A DNA stretch of 11,689 bases, taken from NCBI GenBank assembly GCA_018610125.1, contig JAHEOI010000326.1, positions 1 through 11,689 of the forward strand, written 5' to 3'. Below the pieces are notes generated by a model. It did not search any database and was not told where the DNA came from. It saw only the letters and a list, made by a program, of their open reading frames with translations. Made by a program: the position numbers and the translations under genes. Positions 4,825-11,689 of the stretch are shown here, one piece after another. Position 1 is the stretch's first letter, and each line of letters begins with the position of its first letter. Source of the DNA: Verrucomicrobiota bacterium. Lineage in GTDB: Bacteria > Verrucomicrobiota > Verrucomicrobiia > Limisphaerales > JAHEOI01.

Positions 4825-5786
4825 CGGGGGGTGGCAAAGAAATTCTGGCTCAAAAAGAGATCTTTATGCCCGTCCGCATCAAAGTCGGCAACGCATACCG
4901 CAAAGGCCGGAGCAAATTGCGCCGCAGGCGGGAGGGCACGCCGCGTGAAACAATCTCCTTGATTCAGGAAAAGGGAGGTCTCCAACGTATCGGCTTTCAA
5001 TGTCGCCATTGCTTCCAATGTGTCACCGAGAATCTCCCTGATATCGGCCTTCGCGTATGCCCGGTGACTGCGAAACCGCTTCCGGATAAATGGGAACGCC
5101 CTCGCCGCGCCGAGACGATTGCGATAGGGTACCCAGGCATCACGCTCGACGTCAAAATGGGCCTCTAGCAACTCGACGACGCCATCACTGTCCGGGTCAC
5201 CGTGATAAAGACGAAGCGGCTTGCGACGAAATGCCTCGTGAACCGTATTGCGTCCCCAGTTTGATGCCACGACATCCATTCGTCCGTCTTCGTTGAAGTC
5301 CCCGGTCGCGACACCGTTCCACCACCCGGTGTATTCGGCCAGCCCATACTCCGAAGTGTTATCGATCAGCTTGCCCTTCTCGTTTTCAAAAAGACGCAGG
5401 CTCCCCCATTCGCAAGCGAGTAACAAATCAGAATCGCCATCCTTATCCAGATCACTCCAAACGGCGCCACTGACCATGCCAATCTCCCGCAAGCGGCGCG
5501 TGTTGGCCTGATCGACGTGAAAGTGGCCGTTGTCGTTCCGTAGAAACAAGGAAGACGCGGATCGGGGATATTTTTTGGGAATCACTCGGCCCCCCGCAAA
5601 CAGGTCAAGGTCGCCATCTTGATCGACATCGGCCATGGCCAATGGGCCACTACTACTCTCGCGTCCTGAGCCTACCCCCCCGAACCTCGGAGCGGGTTTG
5701 AAAATACCGCTTAACCGGCGCCCCAAACGGCAGGCCATCTTCGTAGCTTGAGGAGCCCACGAGCAAATTGACATTGCCGCCAGCAT
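4821..5786 (-). pseudogene. CRTAC1-like protein, segment 3: VCBS repeats
   Basis: The open frame spans these coordinates, but real coding begins near 5675; the first 35 or so codons are out of frame. From there it reads GRESSSGPLAMADVDQDGD, then VCBS repeats with Ca-binding loops DLDKDGDSD, DFNEDGRMD and DFDADGHKD, and a helical insert with ADIREILGDTLEAM. The repeats form blades of a beta-propeller-like secreted protein. The upstream joint lies in a run of seven C on the plus strand (5675-5681); removing one base joins RSEVRG-VGSGRESSSG. The frame ends with FFATPR and stop at 4821, just after the second homopolymer lesion. It is part of a single broken gene and not an independent CDS. Confidence 0.8.
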
Positions 5787-5922
5787 CCTTCCAGCCCAAC
5801 GGCGTCGTTTGGTCCCGTGTTACCGAACTATCCCACGGCGGGCCCTTCAAAATCTCGAATCCGCCACTTGAAAGATTGCGATACACACCCAGTTGTCCGC
5901 CTTTCCCGCTGCCGATGATCAA
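5653..5922 (-). pseudogene. CRTAC1-like protein, segment 2
   Basis: This frame continues the 721-codon ORF after its premature stop at 5919-5921. Adding one base near 5925 (AAG to AAAG on the minus strand) gives WYDLNEDNAKDLIIGSGKGG, the usual first VCBS repeat of the second half. It continues LGVYRNLSSGGFEILKGPPW and GNVNLLVGSSSYEDGLPFG. It becomes out of frame at the seven-base homopolymer 5675-5681 and stops at 5653. The TTG at 5920-5922 is only a formal start. Confidence 0.75.
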
Positions 5923-8084
5923 ATCTTGGCGTTATCTTCGTTCAGATCATACCAAGCGATCCCGGGCCCCAATTGACTCAGACGACGTGGTATTGCCGGT
6001 TGCCTCGCCGCATCGTTGAATTTTGTCTCAACATGGGTATGCCCAAGCTGATCGCTGACATCTCTAAAATACGGGATATCATTCTTCGGAGGCGCGCCAC
6101 GGCGTTGACTTCCGAACCTTTCCCTTTGGGACCGCAATTCGGACGATGAGGCCGCACGGGACTCGGATTCCTCAGCCTGCGGCTCATGAATCATGTAATG
6201 CTGATTTGGAACGGCGGAATCAATAGTAGACCGCCTTCCGCTCCTCCAGATCACCCTTATCGTGAGTCGGCTGGCTCGATTCCCGGCTGCAAAGACGCCC
6301 CGTGTTTGATCATCCGAAAGGTAACGCCCGCCCGCAGTCACTTCTTGAGTTTGGGGCACGGGGCCACCGAGGACCTTGATCTTTCCGCCAATGCCTTCCG
6401 TGTTCGAAGACTCTCCGTGCAAGGACACCATGATGCGCGGCTTATCTCCGCGATTCTCATAAATGCCCGCCTTCTCATTAAGGTTGTTTACGACGGCATC
6501 CATGTCACCATCATTATCCAGATCGGCCAATGCCATCCCGTTGGATACCCCTTTTCGATTGAAGCCCCATTCTTGGCCGACCTCCTCAAAGGTCAGGTCG
6601 CGCCGATTTCGAAACGCCACGTTCCGCGTTTCGAACGCAGGCAGGAGACGACGAAGCATCTGCCGTTCGCGCTTGCCAAGTTCTTTTTGTCGCTTCCGTC
6701 GCTCAATGATCGTTTGATGATCCGAATCCAAGAGATCGATCGAGAAGCCATTCGATTTTAAGAGGTCCTCATAACCATCAAGGTCGACATCGAGAAAGAT
6801 CGGGCACCATGACCAGTCGGACGCCGCCAGTCCACTGTAATGAGCGATTTCGGCGAAGGTCGTGTCGCCTCGGTTGAGAAGCAGGATATTTCTCGGCAGT
6901 CGCGGACGATTGCGAAACCGGCCAACCCGTCCGGGTGGCGGAAGATCACGATGAAGCTGTGTATGCCGTTTTACATGGCTTCGAGCCAACATATCCAGCG
7001 AAAGAATATCCGGATCACCATCCCGGTTGACGTCGGTAATATCGACTCCCATCGAGGACCGGCTGGTATGGCGGATCGCCAAGGCATCAATCGCGCGAAA
7101 TCGCCCTTCTCCGTCATTAATCCAGATCCGGTCCGGAGAATTGTTGTCGTTGCAGATATAGAGATCGGGCTCGCCGTCGCCGTTCAGATCCCGAAACATC
7201 ACAGCCAATCCCCAATCATAAAGCAACGGAGTCGGCTTGCCGTCGGCCTTGAGAAAACGGCCGTCTGCCAATGTTTCCCGAGTGAAGTGCCCGTTGCCAT
7301 CGTTCAAATAAAGGAAATCGGGCCGGCCATTCTCGACGATCTCGCCGTTTGGCTTAACCGTAAACCGACCTTTCCAGCGTGGACGGGTCGCAGGCTCCCC
7401 GTTGACTTGCGTGACCACCATTTCACCCCCTTTTCTGGCAAGCGTCAGATCCAAGTTCGCGGGCTCATCTTGATAAAATCGGCGTCGAAAATTGGTAACG
7501 TACAGATCCAGGTCGCCATCCCCTTCGATATCCGCCAACGCCATGGATGTCGGTCCATATTTTTCCGCCAATCCCGAATCCTCAACTTCACGAAATCGAC
7601 CGACACCGTCGTTCCGGAAAAGGCGGCTCCCTTCGTCGACCGAGTTGACCAACAGGTCCAGGTCACGGTCGCCATCGATATCCGCAAACGCGGCGCCCGT
7701 GGAATATTGCTCGGCACAGGCAACGCCTGCTTCCTGACTTGCTTCACGAAACCGCCAATCCCCTTGATTGAAATAGAATCGGTTGGACCCCTGTATTCGA
7801 GAGAAATAGAGGTCACAGCGACCGTCCCCATTCACGTCCCCTGCCGCAACCCCGGAGCCATTATGCAAAACCAGGTGCCTTAGATAGAGCCCCCCTTTGA
7901 GGCGGTTGACCAACGTGATCCCGGTCCGTGTCGGCGACACCAACCGGAATCCGGTTTCCCCTGTTTCAGCAACTTCAAGCGGCCTTCGCTCAAAATCAGC
8001 CTTACCCGCGGTGAGGTGATGAGGCACACCGACAATGACAGCAAGCCACAGGCATCGTACCAACTGGAGGTCTCGGCGTCCCAC
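5919..8084 (-). CDS. CRTAC1-like VCBS/ASPIC secreted protein, first half (truncated by frameshift)
   Basis: The GTG start (8082-8084) directly follows the TAA of the upstream gene, so translation is probably coupled. Residues 1-26 form a signal peptide (LVRCLWLAVIVGV). Residues 70-535 hold VCBS/FG-GAP repeats with Ca-binding loops such as DVNGDGRCD, DIDGDRDLD, DIEGDGDLD, DLNGDGEPD, DVNRDGDPD, DVDLDGYED and DLDNDGDMD. A basic helical insert lies at about 455-485. An ASPIC/UnbV domain follows at 549-630 (EVTAGGRYLSDDQTRGVFAA), then a charged linker and the start of a second VCBS set (PYFRDVSDQLGHTH, GPGIAWYDLNED). The intact gene would run to 4323, about 1,250 residues with two VCBS-ASPIC halves, a form common in Verrucomicrobiota and Planctomycetota. 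The stop at 5919 is premature. An extracellular binding or structural role is inferred; no enzyme activity is evident. Confidence 0.85.
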   Translation of the reverse strand: MGRRDLQLVRCLWLAVIVGVPHHLTAGKADFERRPLEVAETGETGFRLVSPTRTGITLVNRLKGGLYLRHLVLHNGSGVAAGDVNGDGRCDLYFSRIQGSNRFYFNQGDWRFREASQEAGVACAEQYSTGAAFADIDGDRDLDLLVNSVDEGSRLFRNDGVGRFREVEDSGLAEKYGPTSMALADIEGDGDLDLYVTNFRRRFYQDEPANLDLTLARKGGEMVVTQVNGEPATRPRWKGRFTVKPNGEIVENGRPDFLYLNDGNGHFTRETLADGRFLKADGKPTPLLYDWGLAVMFRDLNGDGEPDLYICNDNNSPDRIWINDGEGRFRAIDALAIRHTSRSSMGVDITDVNRDGDPDILSLDMLARSHVKRHTQLHRDLPPPGRVGRFRNRPRLPRNILLLNRGDTTFAEIAHYSGLAASDWSWCPIFLDVDLDGYEDLLKSNGFSIDLLDSDHQTIIERRKRQKELGKRERQMLRRLLPAFETRNVAFRNRRDLTFEEVGQEWGFNRKGVSNGMALADLDNDGDMDAVVNNLNEKAGIYENRGDKPRIMVSLHGESSNTEGIGGKIKVLGGPVPQTQEVTAGGRYLSDDQTRGVFAAGNRASRLTIRVIWRSGRRSTIDSAVPNQHYMIHEPQAEESESRAASSSELRSQRERFGSQRRGAPPKNDIPYFRDVSDQLGHTHVETKFNDAARQPAIPRRLSQLGPGIAWYDLNEDNAKI

Positions 8085-10034
8085 TTATTGTTGAAGGTTC
8101 TCGAGGATCGTTAAATGCACATTGCCACCGTTGGCATTTGCACCGGCCGTATAGGGGCGGGTAAAAATGTCAGGATCTCCGTCGTTGTCGAAATCGACTA
8201 CCTCCGCCTCGTGTCCCCCCAGTCCTTCCACAATCGTCCGTTGAGACCATTTACCCCCGCGTTCATCGACATTCTCCCATATATGCATCCCAAACGGACG
8301 ATCCGAAGGGACATGGATATGCTCCATATCATCGGCATAAATGTCGAGATCACCATCCAGATCGAAATCGGCAACGGCAAGCGAATGGTAGTCCCCGGGC
8401 GTGCCTTTTTGAGGCAGCCGATGTTTCTCCCATCGTGAGCCGTCCCCGTTCACATTATCGAACCACGCGATCGGGGCCTTCGGCATATCACAGCCGCTTT
8501 GAACGATGTCCTTGTGCCCATCTCCATTAATGTCGGCAACCCAGCAGCGCACCGCAGGGCCTCCGAATTTCCCCTGGGTTACAAAGTGGAGGTTCTCGTG
8601 CGTCTTCCAAGCTTTCCCAGTGCCTTCGACATTCTCATACCACTTATTGAGAAACACGATATCTGGGTACCCGTTTCCGCTGACGTCACCGATGCCGCGT
8701 GGCGCAATCGCCGCATGAACCGACTCGCCGGTATCATCGACCCGGACGGAGGGCCAAGTTCGGACCGGATCCTCAGGCACCCAAAACACATAAACGCCGC
8801 CTTCCTCCTTATCTTGAAGATGGACGACTAACTCGCGCCGTCCGTTTCCGTCCAAATCGTGCCCCACAAGGTCATGCGCCTGCTGACCCAGTCCGTAACG
8901 GAATCGCTCGAACTCGGCCTCTTGGCCGGGCTTGCCGGGATTCCGGTACCAGTAGCCTCCTGTGACGACGTCATTCCAGCCATCTTGATCGACATCGAAT
9001 GCAGCCAGGCCGACGCTTTGTGTCACACCGAGCTTGACCGGCATGCGATCGCTCCAGCTTGAAGCATCGCCTTCATTGCGATACCAATAAATCGCATCGG
9101 GTCCCTCCCCCCATTTACTCCGAGCCACAACGATATCCGGCAGGTCATTGTTCGTCAGATCGACAACCTCACTGCCGGCCCATGATTCTCCAGGGAGATT
9201 TCGATCCACATAATGATGCTCAAACCGCATAGGCCCGGCCGCCTTTGCCGTCACCTCGCGACCCGCTCCTATATCGACCGGTTCCACGCTGGCGAGGTTT
9301 CCCTTGTCCCCGATGATCGCGTTGATCTTCTCCGCTGAAAGAGGCCGGTTGAACAAGCGAATATCATCAAGGACGCCGTCGAAGTACGCTTCGAGAGGTC
9401 TCGCTTGGCGATCGTCACTTCGCCATCCCAGAGCACCCAATACCCACGGCTCACGATTCCCCTCACCTCCCGAAGACTCACCGAGCCCGCCCCGATACGA
9501 GCTTACATCGACCGGAATCCCATTGAGGTAAAGGGTCATTCCCTCCCCTCCAAAGGTCAGTGCAACATGATACCATTGCCCATCTTTTACGCCTCCGACA
9601 CTGACCGGCCAATGATTTGACGCGCTCGACAAACGGGCAATCAATTCCTCTCCTTCAGTCCTAAAGGTGAGATGCCCACCTTCGTCATAACCCTGGGAAT
9701 CTTTCGAGAGCAAACCGTGCCGCCCGGTCGTATCGTGACTCTTAAACCAGAATGCGATCGTCCCTTGGTCAAGGAGATGCGCTTCCTCATGAGGGAAAAT
9801 GAGATAGCTCTCATCGCCGCGGAATTTCGTTGCCTTTCCATCTCTGCCCGGCACGAGATCCACACGACCGACCGATTCACCCCTTTTGGTCGAAGGATTG
9901 TCCAAGGCCCATTGCTCGACGAGCTGACCGTCCGCTTCGACATCGACAGCGCAAGCCATCGCGCTGACAACCGACAACGCGATTGTCAGACGCGCGATTC
10001 CGCCAACACACCCCATCATTTTCGTCAATCCCAT
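8085..10034 (-). CDS. Secreted LamG and VCBS-repeat protein
   Basis: I chose ATG 10032-10034 (649 residues) because AGGA sits 5 bases upstream. A TTG 27 bases earlier is in frame but lacks a ribosome-binding site. Residues 1-35 are a signal peptide (GIARLTIALSVVSAMA). Residues 37-232 form a LamG/concanavalin-like jelly roll: AIAFW-type strand (TIAFWFKSHD), GQWYHVALTFGGEGMTLYLN and FDGVLDDIRLFNRPLS are hallmarks. From about 270 to the end there are VCBS/FG-GAP repeats with Ca loops DVDQDGWND, DLDGNGRRE, DVSGNGYPD, DINGDGHKD, DFDLDGDLD and DFDNDGDPD. LamG domains bind glycans or proteins, so a surface or secreted adhesin or glycan-binding role is likely but inferred. The gene looks intact. It lies 36 bases after the pseudopilin gene, and its TAA touches the GTG of the CRTAC1-like gene. 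Confidence 0.88.
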   Translation of the reverse strand: MGLTKMMGCVGGIARLTIALSVVSAMACAVDVEADGQLVEQWALDNPSTKRGESVGRVDLVPGRDGKATKFRGDESYLIFPHEEAHLLDQGTIAFWFKSHDTTGRHGLLSKDSQGYDEGGHLTFRTEGEELIARLSSASNHWPVSVGGVKDGQWYHVALTFGGEGMTLYLNGIPVDVSSYRGGLGESSGGEGNREPWVLGALGWRSDDRQARPLEAYFDGVLDDIRLFNRPLSAEKINAIIGDKGNLASVEPVDIGAGREVTAKAAGPMRFEHHYVDRNLPGESWAGSEVVDLTNNDLPDIVVARSKWGEGPDAIYWYRNEGDASSWSDRMPVKLGVTQSVGLAAFDVDQDGWNDVVTGGYWYRNPGKPGQEAEFERFRYGLGQQAHDLVGHDLDGNGRRELVVHLQDKEEGGVYVFWVPEDPVRTWPSVRVDDTGESVHAAIAPRGIGDVSGNGYPDIVFLNKWYENVEGTGKAWKTHENLHFVTQGKFGGPAVRCWVADINGDGHKDIVQSGCDMPKAPIAWFDNVNGDGSRWEKHRLPQKGTPGDYHSLAVADFDLDGDLDIYADDMEHIHVPSDRPFGMHIWENVDERGGKWSQRTIVEGLGGHEAEVVDFDNDGDPDIFTRPYTAGANANGGNVHLTILENLQQ

Positions 10035-10039
10035 ATTAT

Positions 10040-10043
10040 TCCT
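10040..10043 (-). promoter_or_regulatory. Ribosome-binding site deciding the LamG/VCBS start
   Basis: AGGA on the minus strand, 5 bases before ATG 10032-10034. The same arrangement (AGGAATA then two bases then ATG) precedes the pseudopilin gene, which supports both start choices over the longer frames. Confidence 0.6.
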
Positions 10044-10070
10044 CATCATTCTATGTTCCAAAGACCGCCC

Positions 10071-10895
10071 TCACTCCCGGATTGATGTATGATCCAGGAG
10101 CCATGCAAGATCCGGGTTGCTGGGAGAAGGCTCGAAGCGCATATGGCCGTAAGGATTGTCGTCGGATGGCACCGGCTTGGTTGTCCGCGGATCTTGCCAC
10201 GGCTTGATCGTGGCATGCCCGTCCGCAAATGCCAAGCTCCCAGCTTGACCGTGGTAGCTCGCGGGCACATCGACCCATTGCATCCGGAAACCACGCTGCG
10301 TCAAGATCGTCGCAAACCGCCCATCATTAATACTGTCTTCGCGTTCGTCGACAAACACCCATCGCTTGCTCGGGGTAATCACGTCCGTCATCTTCTTGTA
10401 AAGTCGGTACCCTTCCGTATTGCTTCCCCAATGTGCCCCATGCATCATCCGGTTCATCGACATGCTGCGTGCTCGCGGATAGGTCGTTCCATTGATGGTG
10501 ACACTCGAATCGTCACCCGGACACTTGAACACTTCAACATTCTCGCCCAGATAGGGACCGAACTTTGCCTCCCTCAGCAGGTGTGTGTTCGTATTGTCGG
10601 GATTATTCGGATCAAAATCAAGCCATCCGGAGCACCATCCCAGCGTGCTTCCTCCCATGGCCGCCTGATACCCGACGTTCGTCACAAGCGTTCCGTCATT
10701 ATCATGCGCATACATTTGCCATGCCATCCCCAATTGCCTCATATTATTCATGCACTCAATGTTCTCGGCCTTTTGACGTGCGCCGCTCAAGGCCGGCAAC
10801 AACATCGATGCAAGAATCGCGATAATGGCAATGACCACGAGCAGTTCAATCAGCGTGAATGCCGTGTAAGAGGAAATAAATTGGCGTGCCTTCAT
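10071..10895 (-). CDS. Prepilin-type (pseudopilin) protein with H-x9-DG motif
   Basis: I chose ATG 10893-10895 (274 residues), which has AGGA 5 bases upstream. An ATG seven codons earlier is also in frame. The N-terminus has a short basic leader and a type IV prepilin/GspH-like signal: cleavage before F13 in TAFTLIELLVVIAIIAILAS, with the conserved glutamate at mature position 5. The residue before the cut is Ala, not the usual Gly. The rest carries the PVC-group features of this family: SGARQKAENIECMNNMRQLG, FKCPGD, and HGQAGSLAFADG (H215 with D225-G226, the H-x9-DG motif). PVC genomes carry many copies of such proteins. They are processed by a prepilin peptidase and presumed to sit in a type II/IV-like pilus or the envelope. 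The frame is intact, and the gene heads a probable operon with the LamG/VCBS and CRTAC1-like genes. Confidence 0.9.
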   Translation of the reverse strand: MKARQFISSYTAFTLIELLVVIAIIAILASMLLPALSGARQKAENIECMNNMRQLGMAWQMYAHDNDGTLVTNVGYQAAMGGSTLGWCSGWLDFDPNNPDNTNTHLLREAKFGPYLGENVEVFKCPGDDSSVTINGTTYPRARSMSMNRMMHGAHWGSNTEGYRLYKKMTDVITPSKRWVFVDEREDSINDGRFATILTQRGFRMQWVDVPASYHGQAGSLAFADGHATIKPWQDPRTTKPVPSDDNPYGHMRFEPSPSNPDLAWLLDHTSIRE

Positions 10896-11076
10896 GGTAT
10901 TCCTGACACACTTCATAGGCTAAACCCTTCTTCGGCCGCTTGCTACATTAAGCCCAAAAGGCCCCCTTACGCTCCCTCCAAAACGCTCAACATCGCGCTC
11001 ACATCGAGCTTCTGTTACCACGAAACGAGCGGCCGTGCCAACAAAGGAGAGGCCCGTTTTCAATCCCGAATCCCAA
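10896..11076. other. Intergenic region before the pseudopilin gene
   Basis: 181 bases between two same-strand genes. I see no strong terminator hairpin with a T run and no box pair good enough to call a promoter. Whether the pseudopilin gene starts its own transcript is undecided. Confidence 0.4.
10901..10904 (-). promoter_or_regulatory. Ribosome-binding site deciding the pseudopilin start
   Basis: AGGA on the minus strand, 5 bases before ATG 10893-10895. The upstream in-frame ATG (10914-10916) has no comparable site. Confidence 0.55.
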
Positions 11077-11689
11077 TTATTGCACAAGTCGGAAGAACCT
11101 TGCGGTCTCTTCAACCTGGAACGTCGCCGGACTTGTCTGACTCTCCGTCTCCCAAGCACCTGTTACCGACGATGCCGATTCCAACTTTCCGCCGCCCTCC
11201 CAACTGATTGTCACAGTCGATTCGGATATTGAGATGGCCAGCTCCGGCGGTTGAGGGACCGAGGTTTGCTCGGCAAAATAGTGCGCCAAAACCCGGCCCT
11301 CGGAAAGGGCTTGGTCGTAAATCGCGACTTCGTCGAGCTTGGCATCCAGAAAGCGCCTATATTCCGAGCCGCTGAAGTTATTCCCGATTTGGAGGCCGGT
11401 GTCGTTCGTTGCAAGACTCCCCGAGCGGGAGGCTGTATTGGCATCTTGCCGCCCGTTGAAGTAGAGACGCATCTCCCCTCCTTCGGCATCATAGACGGCC
11501 ACGACATGGACCCACTCATTTTCGGGGATTTCCGTGCTCGAAGTGACCGACACATCCCCCCCATCGCCGCCGCGGACATCGAAGCGGAGGTTGTCCGAGC
11601 CGTCACTGCGACGGATCTGATAGGTGGTATCCCCTTTACCGACGATTCCGGCCCACTCCGAAGCAAAGCCATCCTCCTTGTTCAACCAA
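11077..11689 (-). CDS. LamG-domain secreted protein, C-terminal part (runs off the window)
   Basis: The frame is open to the right edge, so the start lies outside; codons before the formal TTG at 11683-11685 are still open (W-L-N-K-E-D). The visible 200 residues are a LamG/concanavalin-like domain (WAGIVGKGDTTYQIRR, NEWVHVVAVYDAEGGEMRLY, LDAKLDEVAIYDQALSEGRV). A short beta-rich tail follows (PPELAISISESTVTISWEGG, then KLESASSVTGAWE and a terminal FFRLVQ). A tail with LxSA..VTGPW and FFRL is typical at the C-terminus of large secreted Verrucomicrobiota proteins. The TAA is at 11077-11079. The gap to the pseudopilin gene is 181 bases with no clear terminator, so co-transcription is possible. 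A glycan- or matrix-binding role is inferred from LamG. Confidence 0.85.
   Translation of the reverse strand, partial: WLNKEDGFASEWAGIVGKGDTTYQIRRSDGSDNLRFDVRGGDGGDVSVTSSTEIPENEWVHVVAVYDAEGGEMRLYFNGRQDANTASRSGSLATNDTGLQIGNNFSGSEYRRFLDAKLDEVAIYDQALSEGRVLAHYFAEQTSVPQPPELAISISESTVTISWEGGGKLESASSVTGAWETESQTSPATFQVEETARFFRLVQ

Noticed and set aside
6840..7883. Long plus-strand ORF of 347 codons
   Set aside because: It is antisense to the well-supported VCBS repeats. Its composition (repeated DIRQ and DIEI-like patterns) mirrors the repetitive DxDxDG codons on the other strand, and it has no recognised domain.
10089..11207. Plus-strand ORF of 372 codons
   Set aside because: It is antisense to the pseudopilin gene and runs into the LamG gene. 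It is rich in Cys, His, Arg and Pro, has no family resemblance and no ribosome-binding site.
1..11689. CRISPR array, tRNA, rRNA or riboswitch
   Set aside because: No regularly spaced repeats, no cloverleaf with a GTTCGA-type T loop, and no rRNA-like conserved stretch were seen on reading both strands.

Overview
The window looks like chromosomal DNA from a PVC-group bacterium, most likely Verrucomicrobiota or a close relative such as Lentisphaerota. The evidence is the gene content: a prepilin-type protein with an H-x9-DG motif, secreted LamG and VCBS/FG-GAP proteins, a very long CRTAC1-like VCBS/ASPIC protein, and a C-terminal tail ending in FFRLV. This placement is inferred from protein families only. 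Nearly all coding is on the minus strand. The one plus-strand gene is a broken transposase.

Positions 1 to about 3130 are a graveyard of mobile DNA. From right to left (the minus-strand transcription order) it holds a 35-codon ORF behind a consensus-like promoter, the C-terminal catalytic part of a tyrosine integrase, an inserted and internally deleted IS1380-type element on the plus strand, a small excisionase/AlpA-like HTH protein, an unrecognised helical protein whose frame probably continued (one base lost) into a P-loop ATPase, and finally an IS200-type TnpA fragment lying in frame with that P-loop. This reads as an integrative element that lost its functions through indels, deletions and IS insertion.

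Positions 3128 to 4224 hold a likely intact, secreted PI-PLC/GDPD-like phosphodiesterase with its own good promoter. It is followed 8 bases later by what looks like the C-terminal remnant of a phospholipase D/cardiolipin-synthase family gene.

Positions 4323 to 11689 form one minus-strand run of envelope or secreted proteins: the C-terminal part of a LamG protein that enters from the right edge, a pseudopilin-like H-x9-DG protein, a LamG + VCBS protein, and a very large CRTAC1-like protein with two VCBS-ASPIC halves. The stop codon of the LamG + VCBS gene abuts the GTG start of the CRTAC1-like gene, which suggests co-translation. The first half of the CRTAC1-like gene is open, but the second half is split by four apparent single-base shifts, two of them in G/C homopolymers. 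It is therefore either a decaying gene or sequence error. I found no RNA genes, no CRISPR array and no convincing new defence or metabolic system. The most interesting single signal is a perfect 13-bp inverted repeat that would hide the transposase ribosome-binding site and start codon in read-through transcripts but not in transcripts from the element's own promoter.
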